In this document: positions 1 to 7,348 of the stretch, one piece after another
Layout of the letters: each line of letters begins with the position of its first letter
Numbering within the stretch: position 1 is the stretch's first letter
From: Chloroflexota bacterium
Lineage (GTDB): Bacteria; Chloroflexota; Dormibacteria; Dormibacterales; Dormibacteraceae
Direction: 5' to 3'
Length of the DNA stretch: 37,630 nucleotides
NCBI GenBank assembly: GCA_005880945.1
Contig: VBIU01000012.1
Coordinates: 1-37,630 of the forward strand
Notes under the pieces: generated by a model
Database searches by the model: none
What the model was told of the DNA's origin: nothing
What the model saw: the letters and a program-made list of their open reading frames with translations, nothing else
Translations under genes and position numbers: made by a program

Positions 1-130
1 CGCCCGTCAACGGAGGAAGTGTCGCTAGGCGACGATTCATCGCCGCATCCAGTCCCCGCATCGAGGCCGGGTCACGTCGAGGCTGTGCGACCACCACATG
101 ATCGAAGAGGCGCTGGCGCCCTAGGCGCGC
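1..130. other. Window edge, no assignable gene
   Basis: No gene can be supported here. Short open stretches exist on the plus strand, including one ending in TAG at 122-124, but it already has an in-frame TAG at 26-28 and resembles nothing I recognise. It may hold the 3' end of a gene lying mostly outside the window, or plain spacer downstream of the minus-strand luciferase-like gene. Confidence 0.4.
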
Positions 131-1120
131 TCAGGCCTTCCCGCTCCCCCTGAGCTCCTCGATCACCGGGGCGAAGGCGCGCACACCTGCCGTCCCCCCC
201 ATCGTCAACGCCACCTGAACCTCGGAAATGCCAAGCCGCGCATGCCCACGAAGCGTCTCCGCCATTTCATGCGGTGGCCCTGAGAGCGGTCGCTCGTCAG
301 GCCTTGGGACATAGTCCGAACCCGGCATGGCCCCCCGCACCGCTGTCGTCGCGACCAGCGTCAGCGGATCTCGACCGAGCTCGCGGCAGGCGTCGTCGAC
401 GATCCGAAGCTGGGCCGCTGCCGAAGCGGGACTGGCATCGGTGTAGCCGAGCCAGCCGTTCCAGATGTCCGCGTACTGGGCGACGAGGCGGCGCATCCGC
501 GACTGAGGATTGAGCGTCCCGATCAGGATGGGCGGTCCGCCCGGCCGTGGGCCTTTGGGAAGCAGCCGCGCGCCGCGCAGCCGGTGGTGCGTTCCGTCAA
601 AGTCCGTGGACTCTTCTTTAAACAGGCCCTTAGTGATCTGCAGCGCCTCCTCGAAGCGCCCGACCCGCTGCTCGTGGGGGAAACCGAAGGTCAGGTGCTC
701 ACCCTCCGAGTCGCCGGAGCCCAGCCCCAGCACCAGCCGGCCGCCGCTGATGTCGTCGATCGTGACCGCCATCTTGGCCATCAGGCCCGGGTTGCGGTAG
801 CCGGTGCTGGCGACCATTGAGCCGAGCGCGACCCTCGGGATCGCCACGGCGAGGGCCGCGAGCACGGTGAAGCACTCCATGTAGCCTTCCAGCTCCACAT
901 GAGGGTCGTCCGGAAAGTCCACGCCGGCGCGACGTTTCATCTCCGCGTTGTTGCTCGGCAGCAGGAGATGGTCGCTGACGTAGAGCGCGTCGAATCCCAC
1001 CTCCGCAGCAATCGCGCCGATCTCCATGATCTCCGACCAACGCACGTCGTTCGTCGTCCAGGTCGGAAGCATGAGGCCCAGCTTCAACCGCTCGGGGGCG
1101 ATCGGTGGACGCTGCGGCAT
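131..1120 (-). CDS. LLM-class F420-dependent oxidoreductase (luciferase-like)
   Basis: A 329-aa luciferase-like monooxygenase-fold protein, the usual length for this family. These TIM-barrel enzymes use reduced F420 (some use FMNH2) to reduce or oxygenate small organic substrates in the cytosol. Visible hallmarks are LKLGLMLPTW near residue 12, the YVSDHLLLP segment at 47-55 (Asp50-His51), a GYRNP...MAVTIDDISGGRL stretch at 107-129, and LGLGSGDSEGEHLTFGFP at 131-148, typical of the F420-binding LLM subgroup. It diverges from a PPOX-family gene across about 59 bp, so the two may share control. The ATG at 1120 is the first start and gives a normal N-terminus. The substrate cannot be predicted. 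It is a distant paralogue of the gene at 6303-7238. The family call is firm; F420 rather than FMN is inferred from subgroup resemblance. Confidence 0.9.
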   Translation of the reverse strand: MPQRPPIAPERLKLGLMLPTWTTNDVRWSEIMEIGAIAAEVGFDALYVSDHLLLPSNNAEMKRRAGVDFPDDPHVELEGYMECFTVLAALAVAIPRVALGSMVASTGYRNPGLMAKMAVTIDDISGGRLVLGLGSGDSEGEHLTFGFPHEQRVGRFEEALQITKGLFKEESTDFDGTHHRLRGARLLPKGPRPGGPPILIGTLNPQSRMRRLVAQYADIWNGWLGYTDASPASAAAQLRIVDDACRELGRDPLTLVATTAVRGAMPGSDYVPRPDERPLSGPPHEMAETLRGHARLGISEVQVALTMGGTAGVRAFAPVIEELRGSGKA

Positions 1121-1179
1121 GGTTCAACAAGTATGCGAGCCAATGCCGACAGACCCGTGACGGGCTAGGCTTCACTGCC

Positions 1180-1611
1180 ATGTCGAACGCAAAGTCGAAG
1201 GCGCCAACTCCCCACATTCCAACCGCGCTCATCGACCTGCTCGAGAGCGATGCGCTCGGCCATCTGGCGACGATCCGCGCCAACGGCACGCCGCACGTCA
1301 CACCGCTGTGGGTCGACCACGACGGCGAAGCGGTGCTCGTGAATGTGCGCCTCGACCGCGTCAAGGCGGCCAACATGCGCGAGCGCCCTGAAGTCGCCAT
1401 CTCCATCGTCGACCCGAGGAATCCGTACCGCTACCTGGCGATCACTGGGCGGGTGGTCTCGTGGTCGGAGGACGGGTGGCGGGAACACATGAACAAGCTC
1501 GCCCGCCGCTACATGAGGGTCGAGCGCTACCCATGGTTCTTCCCCGGCGAGCAAAGGGCCATCTTCCGGATCGTGGCCACGCACGTCTATTACGAAATGG
1601 GCGACGCCTGA
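1180..1611 (+). CDS. PPOX-class F420-binding split-barrel protein
   Basis: A 143-aa pyridoxamine-5'-phosphate-oxidase-like split-barrel protein. The opening ALIDLLESDALGHLATIR, followed by GTPHVTPLWVDHDGE, is the standard start of PPOX-class proteins that bind F420 or FMN. RLDRVKAANMRERPEVAISI is the usual second conserved block. The open frame runs back to 1105, but ATG 1180 was chosen because it places the conserved block about ten residues in and avoids overlap with the divergent gene. A TAGGCT hexamer at 1166-1171 sits only 8 nt upstream of this ATG, so the transcript may be nearly leaderless; this is inference. Members reduce quinones, biliverdin or xenobiotics with F420H2, or simply carry the cofactor. 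It is convergent with the next gene, with 4 nt between the stops. Confidence 0.88.
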   Translation: MSNAKSKAPTPHIPTALIDLLESDALGHLATIRANGTPHVTPLWVDHDGEAVLVNVRLDRVKAANMRERPEVAISIVDPRNPYRYLAITGRVVSWSEDGWREHMNKLARRYMRVERYPWFFPGEQRAIFRIVATHVYYEMGDA

Positions 1612-1615
1612 CGGA

Positions 1616-2752
1616 TCAGGATTTCTTCGCCGCCACCATCCATTCGGCGCCGGAGCCGGGTCGTCGCCAGGGACTGAGCGGAGCCAGGTCGATCGTCGGG
1701 TCTGGACGGCCGGCGATCATTTTCGCAAGAAGCTCCGCCACCGGCGGACCGTGCATGACGCCGTGGCCGCCAAAGCCGGCGAGCATCCACAGGCCGTCCT
1801 CGACGAGGCCGACATACGGATGGCCGTCGCCGCCCATATCCACGTTGGCGACGACTTGCCTTGCGATGCGCAGGTCGACGAGCGAAGGGGCGCGGACCCG
1901 CGCCAGCTCGGCGAACTGCTCGAGAAACTGTGTGTGACCGTATCCTGGCGGGTTCTCTTCGAAAAGGATGGCCACCAGCAGTCCCTTGCCTTCCCGCTCG
2001 ACGACGAAACCGGTGTCCATGTCAAGGGTCAGCGGCACCCGCCTGCCGGCGAGCGCCGGGCCGGTGATGGCGCTGTAGAGCGGCTGCGGCCGGATCGTCA
2101 GCTCCAGGCCCAACGAGCGCATGAGATCGGTGGTCCAGTAGCCGGTGCAGACGACCACTCGCCCTGCTTCCACCACGCCAGGCCCGGTGATCCGCCACAC
2201 GGAGCCGGCCCGCTCGAGTGAGCGGACCTGCCAGTGCTCGTGGTAGCGGACGCCGTGAGCTCTCGCGGCTTTGATCAGGGCGGCGACCCCCTCGGTGGGG
2301 GTCACCTTCCCGTCGTTCGGGGTGTACGTGCCGCCGAGCAGGCCCGCGGTGTCGATCCAAGCCACAACTTCGCGGATCTCCGCGGGGTCCACCACATGGA
2401 CATCGGTCAGGCCCATCGACTGCTGCAGCGCGGCGGCGTCGGCGAGCTTGGCCATGATGTCGGGCCGGCCGGTCATGAACAGGTAGCCGTTCGGATGCCA
2501 GGAGACCGCCGAGTCGAACACGCGCGCCGCAGTGCGCCAGAACTCCAACCCGCGGCGTGAGAACTCGATCTCGAGCGGGGTGCTGAACTGCTGCCGCACG
2601 CCGCCGAATGAGCCGCCGGTCGAGCCGCTGCCCAACTCGTCGGCCTCGAGCAGAAGGATGTCCGACTCGCCCTGTTCGGCCAGGTAGTAAGCGACCGCGC
2701 TGCCGGCGATGCCGCCGCCGATGATCGCCGTCCCGACCCGCTCCGAATCCAT
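1616..2752 (-). CDS. DAO-family FAD-dependent amino acid/amine oxidoreductase
   Basis: A 378-aa protein of the D-amino-acid-oxidase fold, resembling glycine oxidase and the sarcosine oxidase beta subunit. The N-terminal dinucleotide-binding motif IIGGGIAGSAVAYYLAEQG lies at residues 10-28. It is followed by an ELGSGSTGGSFGGVRQQ segment typical of the family's flavin loop. The C-terminus has PYVGLVEDGLWMLAGFGGHG, where these enzymes close the FAD pocket. It should oxidise an amino or N-methyl-amino acid in the cytosol, giving an imino acid; whether O2 is the acceptor cannot be told. The open frame continues upstream to 3055, but ATG 2752 was chosen because it has a GGAGGGAGG stretch just before it and starts seven codons before the beta-alpha-beta motif. 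It diverges from the SDR gene. Confidence 0.85.
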   Translation of the reverse strand: MDSERVGTAIIGGGIAGSAVAYYLAEQGESDILLLEADELGSGSTGGSFGGVRQQFSTPLEIEFSRRGLEFWRTAARVFDSAVSWHPNGYLFMTGRPDIMAKLADAAALQQSMGLTDVHVVDPAEIREVVAWIDTAGLLGGTYTPNDGKVTPTEGVAALIKAARAHGVRYHEHWQVRSLERAGSVWRITGPGVVEAGRVVVCTGYWTTDLMRSLGLELTIRPQPLYSAITGPALAGRRVPLTLDMDTGFVVEREGKGLLVAILFEENPPGYGHTQFLEQFAELARVRAPSLVDLRIARQVVANVDMGGDGHPYVGLVEDGLWMLAGFGGHGVMHGPPVAELLAKMIAGRPDPTIDLAPLSPWRRPGSGAEWMVAAKKS

Positions 2753-2857
2753 CCTCCCTCCGATCGGCGCTGTCCGAAGGCTAGCAGAGGGCCGCGCCCA
2801 CGAATAAGACGGATCCGTACGATGGGCGGGTTTCTCAAAGTCGCGAAGGAGGTTGGG

Positions 2858-3685
2858 ATGTTCTCTTACAAAGGCAAGAAGGCGCTGGTGACTGGCGGCG
2901 GCCGGGGGATCGGGAGGGCGATCGCGCTCGCCTTTGCGCGCCAGGGGGCGGATGTCGCCATCGCGGCGCGCAGCCAGGAAGAGCTGGACAGCGTCGCCAG
3001 GGAAATCCGGAACCTCGGGCGCAAGGCGGTCGTGCTTCGAATCGACATGGAACACACGGATCAGGTCGGCGACATGGTGAACAAGGCGGCCAGCGAGCTT
3101 GACGGCCTTGACGTCCTCGTGAACAACGCTGGTGGCATGGTCGACGTGCCGGGCGCGAAGGGACAGCTGTCGGAGACCACCGTCGAAGCTTTCGATGCGA
3201 TGTACGCGGTCAACGTCCGATCGCCCCTGTTCGCGGCGCTGGCCGCATGCAAGCTGATGTCGCAGCAGGGGCGGGGCGGCGCGATTCTGAATATCGTCTC
3301 GATCGACGCCGTCTTCCCCGCGCCCACCGAGGGCATCTACGGTTCTGCGAAGGCGGCGCTCGCCAACCTGACCAAGGTGCTCGGCTACGAAGCCGGGAAG
3401 GACCGCATCCGCGTCAACGCCATCGCGCCCGGCGTCATCGAGACACGGCTCACCGAGAAGTGGTTGGCCGGCGATGAGCAGAGGGCGGACCGCGCCTCGT
3501 TTTACCCGATCAACCGCGTGGGGGTCCCCGACGACGTCGCGGCAGCCGCGGTGTATCTGTGCTCAGACGAGGCAGGCTGGGTTTCGGGCAACGTGCTCTA
3601 CGTGACCGGCGGGCAGCTTGCCACCAGCGACGTGTTCAGATGGGTGCGCGCCCACAACCCGGTCCCCGACTCGTCCCGCATCTAA
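2858..3685 (+). CDS. SDR-family NAD(P)-dependent oxidoreductase
   Basis: A 275-aa classical short-chain dehydrogenase/reductase. The cofactor motif TGGGRGIG is at residues 12-19, NNAG at 89-92, and the catalytic set is Ser148, Tyr161 and Lys165 (YGSAK). IRVNAIAPGVIETRL follows, as in the family. ATG 2858 is preferred over the upstream in-frame ATG at 2822 because GAAGGAGG at 2845-2852 lies 5 nt before it. The enzyme would interconvert an alcohol and a ketone with NAD(P)H. The substrate is unknown; the genes that follow (transporter, BBE-type oxidase) give no clear hint. A large stem-loop overlaps its stop codon and probably ends the transcript. Confidence 0.9.
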   Translation: MFSYKGKKALVTGGGRGIGRAIALAFARQGADVAIAARSQEELDSVAREIRNLGRKAVVLRIDMEHTDQVGDMVNKAASELDGLDVLVNNAGGMVDVPGAKGQLSETTVEAFDAMYAVNVRSPLFAALAACKLMSQQGRGGAILNIVSIDAVFPAPTEGIYGSAKAALANLTKVLGYEAGKDRIRVNAIAPGVIETRLTEKWLAGDEQRADRASFYPINRVGVPDDVAAAAVYLCSDEAGWVSGNVLYVTGGQLATSDVFRWVRAHNPVPDSSRI

Positions 3686-3741
3686 GGGCGCGTCTCAGGC
3701 CGAGGCCCCAGCCTAGCCCACGAAGCTCGGCCCGCGCCCTT
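3684..3741 (+). terminator. Large two-part stem-loop after the SDR gene
   Basis: An outer perfect 9-bp stem pairs 3684-3692 (AAGGGCGCG) with 3733-3741. An inner 7-bp stem pairs 3698-3704 (GGCCGAG) with 3726-3732. On the 3' side the two stems abut directly; on the 5' side a 5-nt bulge separates them. The loop is 21 nt. The structure starts inside the SDR stop codon and ends 15 nt before the TTG start of the MFS gene. There is no long T-run afterwards (only CTTTA), so it may be a weak intrinsic terminator, an attenuator or an mRNA-stabilising hairpin. Pairing was read directly; function is inferred. Confidence 0.6.
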
Positions 3742-3756
3742 TAGGATGATTGCCCT

Positions 3757-4917
3757 TTGCGGCGGAATTTCATCTCGCTCGGACTCGTCTGGCTAACGGC
3801 ATTCAACCTGCGCGTAATCCTCTTCGCGATTCCGCCTTCGCTGCCGGCGATCCGCTCGGATCTCGGCCTCAGCTACTCCGCGACCGGCACGATCACATCG
3901 CTGGCCATCCTCGTGCTGGGAGCGGCGTCTATCCCCGGCGCCCTGCTCGCAACCAGGTACGGCGCGCGGCGACTGGTCGCCATCTGCGTCGCGGGCCTCG
4001 GCGTCTTCACCATTTCGCTGACCCTTCCGCCGGCGGTTTTCTGGGTCTTCGCCGGCAGCGCTCTGCTCACCCTGTCGATCGCGCTGGCCCAGCCTCCGCT
4101 CGCCGTGCTTATCAGGCGCTGGTTTCCAGACGGCATCGCGCGAGCCAGCAGCCTGTACGGCAACGGCCTGCTGATGGGGAACGTCGTCGGGGCATCGCTC
4201 TCGCCTTACATGTCCCGGGCGCTCGGGTGGCGCGGGATGTTCCTCGCCTGGGCGGCGGTCGCATTGATCGGCGTGGTGCTCTGGATCCGGTTCACGCCCC
4301 GCGACCAGGCCGCCGCCCCGCCGGCGAACCTGGGTGCGATCGCGCGAGACCCCAGGGTCTGGCTGGTGGCCGCGCTGTTCACGTTTCAGAACCTCGTTTA
4401 CTACACAGTCGCCACCTGGCTGCCATTCCTGATCGACGACCGGGGACCCGCCTACGTGGCGACAACGTTCCTCTTCCTCAACTTCATCCCGATTGTGCCG
4501 CTGTTTGCGCTGTCGTTCGTCCGCTGGCAGTACGCGCTGTCCACCACCTACTACGTGGTCGCGGGCGGGCTCGCGGCGGCGGGCTCGCTCGGCCTGCTGC
4601 TCGGCCTCAGCGACCTCGTCCGGCCGCTGGCTTTCATGGTCGGACTGGGGACGGCGGCCGCATTCGTTGCCTCGATAGCGCTGCCGCCGCTGATCGCTCG
4701 CAACGAGAGCGAGGCCTCGACGTACTCGGCGGTGATGTACACCGTCGGCTACCTGCTTGCATTCACGGGACCGATCTCGGCCGGCATGCTCGTCGACGCG
4801 ACCGGGACGATCAGCATGGCCTTCTGGCCGCCACTCGCCGGCGGGATACTGATGGCCGTGGTCGGATCACTCGCGCCTCGCCTTCTGACCAGGTCGCAAG
4901 CGGCGGCTGCCCGGTGA
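3757..4917 (+). CDS. MFS transporter (CynX/NimT-like)
   Basis: A 386-aa major facilitator superfamily protein, with hydrophobic stretches along its whole length consistent with 12 membrane helices (by eye only). The start NLRVILFAIPPSLPAIRSDL is typical of the CynX/NimT-like branch, in which an early helix carries an Asn/Arg pair. TRYGARRL near residues 67-74 is the conserved loop between helices 2 and 3. It sits in the inner membrane and would move a small solute, possibly an anion or nitro/cyanate-type compound. The start is TTG 3757, because an in-frame TAG at 3742-3744 excludes anything earlier and no ATG or GTG gives a full first helix. The stop TGA overlaps the GTG start of the next gene, so the two are translationally coupled and the transporter may serve the oxidase. 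Confidence 0.85.
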   Translation: MRRNFISLGLVWLTAFNLRVILFAIPPSLPAIRSDLGLSYSATGTITSLAILVLGAASIPGALLATRYGARRLVAICVAGLGVFTISLTLPPAVFWVFAGSALLTLSIALAQPPLAVLIRRWFPDGIARASSLYGNGLLMGNVVGASLSPYMSRALGWRGMFLAWAAVALIGVVLWIRFTPRDQAAAPPANLGAIARDPRVWLVAALFTFQNLVYYTVATWLPFLIDDRGPAYVATTFLFLNFIPIVPLFALSFVRWQYALSTTYYVVAGGLAAAGSLGLLLGLSDLVRPLAFMVGLGTAAAFVASIALPPLIARNESEASTYSAVMYTVGYLLAFTGPISAGMLVDATGTISMAFWPPLAGGILMAVVGSLAPRLLTRSQAAAAR

Positions 4918-6275
4918 GCGCCCTGGACCCCAGGGAAATCCAGCTCATGGCGCGCGAGCTTCGTGGCTCGGTGCTTCGCCCAGGCGACGCCGGCTATGAC
5001 GAGGCGCGGCGTGTCTTCAACGGCATGATCGACCGCCGTCCAGCGCTGATCGTCCGCTGCGAGAACGAGGCCGACGTGGCCACGGCCATCGCCTTCGCAC
5101 GTGAGCAGCGCCTGCCTGCTGCGGTTCGCGGCGGCGGGCACAACGTCGCTGGCAACGCGATGTGCGACGGCGGCCTCGTCATCGATCTGTCGCTGCTGCG
5201 CCGCGTCGACGTCGACGCCGAGAATCGCCGCGCCCGAGCCCAGGGCGGCGCCACCTGGGGCGAGTTCGACGTTGCGACCCAGGCCCATGCGCTCGCCACC
5301 CCGGGAGGAATCGTCTCCAGCACCGGCGTCGCCGGCCTGACGCTGGGCGGCGGGATCGGCGTCTTGCGCGGGCTTTATGGACTCACGTGCGACAACCTGC
5401 TGCGGGCCGAGCTGATCACGGCAGCCGGCGATCGGGTCGAAGCCTCCTCCGAGAGCAACCCCGAGCTGCTGTGGGGCCTTCGGGGAGGCGGCGGCAACTT
5501 CGGCGTGGTCACCACGTTCGAGTTCGCACTCCATCCTGTGGCCGGAGTTGTCTCGGGACCAATCGACTTTCAATACTCGCGCGATTTCCTCGCGTTCTAT
5601 GACGAGTTCGCCGACACCATTCCGGACGAGGCTTCGTGCGACCTGATCCTCCGGCGCACGCCAGAGGGCGAGCCGCTGGCCACCGTGCTCGCCAGCTTCT
5701 GCGGGCCGGTCGAAGCGGCGGCGCCGATCTATGAGCGCCTGCGGTCACGCTTCCAGCCGATTCGCGACGGGGTCGCGCCAAGGACCTACGCCGACTCACA
5801 GCGCCTCTACGACCAGATCTCGCCGTGGGGATTGCGAAACTACTGGAAGACCAATGCGCTGGGCCCGCTGGTGGCCGGTGCGATCACGGCCGCGGCCGAG
5901 GTCTTCGAGGCGGCGCCTTCACCACTCAGCCAGTTGCAGCTCGAGCACCTCCACGGCGCGATGCACCGAACCCCGGCGGGCACCAACGCTCTGCGGTTTG
6001 GCGGCGCCAAGTTCGACCTTCTGGTCAACGCCAAATGGACTGGCCCGGCCCTCGACCAGGAAAACATTCGCTGGGCGCGGGACGGCTACGCGTCGCTCGT
6101 GCCTTTCACCCGTGCCGGCGCTTACCCCAACTACTTGTTCCAGGAGAGCGGCGAGCGCGTGCGCGAGGCATACGGAGAGCAGGCCTACGCGCGCCTGGTT
6201 GCGCTGAAGGGTCGCTACGACCCGACCAACTTCTTCCGGCTGAACCAGAACATCCAGCCCGCGATTCGCGTCTGA
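4914..6275 (+). CDS. FAD-binding oxidase, berberine-bridge (BBE) type
   Basis: A 453-aa PCMH-fold flavoprotein with a C-terminal BBE domain. RGGGHNVAG at residues 72-80 carries His76, the residue that bonds covalently to FAD in this family. GIVSSTGVAGLTLGGGIG at 132-149 is the second flavin segment; where bicovalent BBE enzymes have the cysteine of a CPTVG motif, this protein has Val-Ser, so FAD is probably held by His only. The C-terminal YDPTNFFRLNQNI is the BBE signature. Such enzymes oxidise alcohols, sugars or amines with O2, giving H2O2. The start GTG 4914 overlaps the preceding TGA by 4 nt. A longer open frame runs in from 3750, but its first part is only a shadow of the MFS gene. Substrate unknown. 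Confidence 0.9.
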   Translation: MSALDPREIQLMARELRGSVLRPGDAGYDEARRVFNGMIDRRPALIVRCENEADVATAIAFAREQRLPAAVRGGGHNVAGNAMCDGGLVIDLSLLRRVDVDAENRRARAQGGATWGEFDVATQAHALATPGGIVSSTGVAGLTLGGGIGVLRGLYGLTCDNLLRAELITAAGDRVEASSESNPELLWGLRGGGGNFGVVTTFEFALHPVAGVVSGPIDFQYSRDFLAFYDEFADTIPDEASCDLILRRTPEGEPLATVLASFCGPVEAAAPIYERLRSRFQPIRDGVAPRTYADSQRLYDQISPWGLRNYWKTNALGPLVAGAITAAAEVFEAAPSPLSQLQLEHLHGAMHRTPAGTNALRFGGAKFDLLVNAKWTGPALDQENIRWARDGYASLVPFTRAGAYPNYLFQESGERVREAYGEQAYARLVALKGRYDPTNFFRLNQNIQPAIRV

Positions 6276-6302
6276 CCCGAGTATCGAGCCGCGATTCAAG
6301 GC

Positions 6303-7238
6303 TCACAGGTGGTCTTGCGGCTTCTTCCAGTCCGTCGTGTCGATCTGCTTGGCGGCGGCAGGTTCGAGACTGCGAGGCGTCTCGCGCGCGTACCGCGGCA
6401 AGGCCTCGGCGGCCGCCCACTCCAGCATGTCGAGCTGCTCGTCGCGAGGCTGGTCCAGGATGAATTGATTGACGCCCGCCTCGATGTAGGGGTTGATCAC
6501 ATCGTAAAAAGCCTGCTTGGACGCCCACGGATCGGCGTCTGATTTCGGCACCCAGTAATAGAGCGAGCGGTCGAGCGTATCGGGATCACGCCCGAGCTCG
6601 CGGCAGTAGTCATCGAGCATCTGGTTGCGCTCGCGCATCTCCGAAGGCGTCCCGAACGCGTTCCAGGTGTCCGCGTACGTGGCGACGATCTTGAGCATCC
6701 GCGGCCCGAATGCGCCGATGACGAGTGGCGGGCGCGGCTTCTGGACGCTGGCCGGACGCGACTGCGCGTTCTTCAGTTGGTAATAGGTCCCGTCGAAAGA
6801 GCTGGTGTCCTCGCGAGTCAGGAGGTCGACCACCTGGACCGCCTCGCGGAAGCGGCCGACCAGCTCCTTTGTCTCCGGGAAAGGGATTCCGAACATCGTG
6901 TGCTCGGGCTCATACCACCCCGCCCCGAGCCCCACCTCGAGCCGTCCGTTGGAGATGTGGTCGACGGTGACCGCCATCTTCGCGACGATCTGCGGGAACC
7001 GGAAGGTGTTGGAAGTGACCAGCACCCCGATTCGAATCTTTTCAGTGCGCGCCGCCAGCCCAGCGAGCAGCGACCACGCCTCGAGGTAAGGACCGTTGGG
7101 GCGGCTTGGCTGGACGAGGTGATCGCAGACCCAGGCGCTCTCGTAGCCGAGCCGCTCGAACAGCTGCCAGCGCTCGACGTTCTTGTCCCAGGGCATGTTC
7201 TGGTCGGTGCAGATCCCGAAACGGAATCGACGGGCCAT
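6303..7238 (-). CDS. LLM-class F420-dependent oxidoreductase
   Basis: A 311-aa luciferase-like protein, the second of this class in the window. FRFGICTDQN opens the barrel, WVCDHLVQPS near residue 36 carries the Asp-His pair, and MAVTVDHISNGRLEVGLGAG with WYEPEHTMFGIPFP is the F420-LLM core. The gene ends in a QIDTTDWKKPQDHL tail outside the fold. The ATG at 7238 has AGGAGGGG five nt before it, a strong ribosome binding site. The partner substrate is unknown. It diverges from the E2 acyltransferase over 110 bp and is convergent with the BBE oxidase (27 nt apart). The C-terminal tail region is less conserved and may be lineage-specific. Confidence 0.9.
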   Translation of the reverse strand: MARRFRFGICTDQNMPWDKNVERWQLFERLGYESAWVCDHLVQPSRPNGPYLEAWSLLAGLAARTEKIRIGVLVTSNTFRFPQIVAKMAVTVDHISNGRLEVGLGAGWYEPEHTMFGIPFPETKELVGRFREAVQVVDLLTREDTSSFDGTYYQLKNAQSRPASVQKPRPPLVIGAFGPRMLKIVATYADTWNAFGTPSEMRERNQMLDDYCRELGRDPDTLDRSLYYWVPKSDADPWASKQAFYDVINPYIEAGVNQFILDQPRDEQLDMLEWAAAEALPRYARETPRSLEPAAAKQIDTTDWKKPQDHL

Positions 7239-7332
7239 TCGCTCCCCTCCTGTCTTCTGGGCGACCGCGCTAATCGAATCGTAGGGCGCGTCGGGGCTCG
7301 CTGCGTCGCCCGAGTTCCCCGCTTCCCGCCAC

Positions 7333-7338
7333 TACAAT
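7333..7338 (+). promoter_or_regulatory. Possible -10 element of the E2 gene
   Basis: TACAAT, five of six matches to the sigma-70 -10 consensus, lies 10 nt before the E2 start codon and would give a very short leader. No convincing -35 box is seen at the expected spacing, so this is tentative. Confidence 0.35.
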
Positions 7339-7348
7339 CCTGAGCGGG

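Noticed and set aside
1154-1164. CCCGT-G-ACGGG inverted repeat between the first two genes
   Set aside because: Only 5-bp arms in GC-rich DNA; too likely by chance to report as an operator.
3750-6275. Single 841-codon open frame suggesting a giant fusion protein
   Set aside because: Its first 388 codons lie out of frame over a clear MFS transporter and have no recognisable domain; the real gene begins at GTG 4914.
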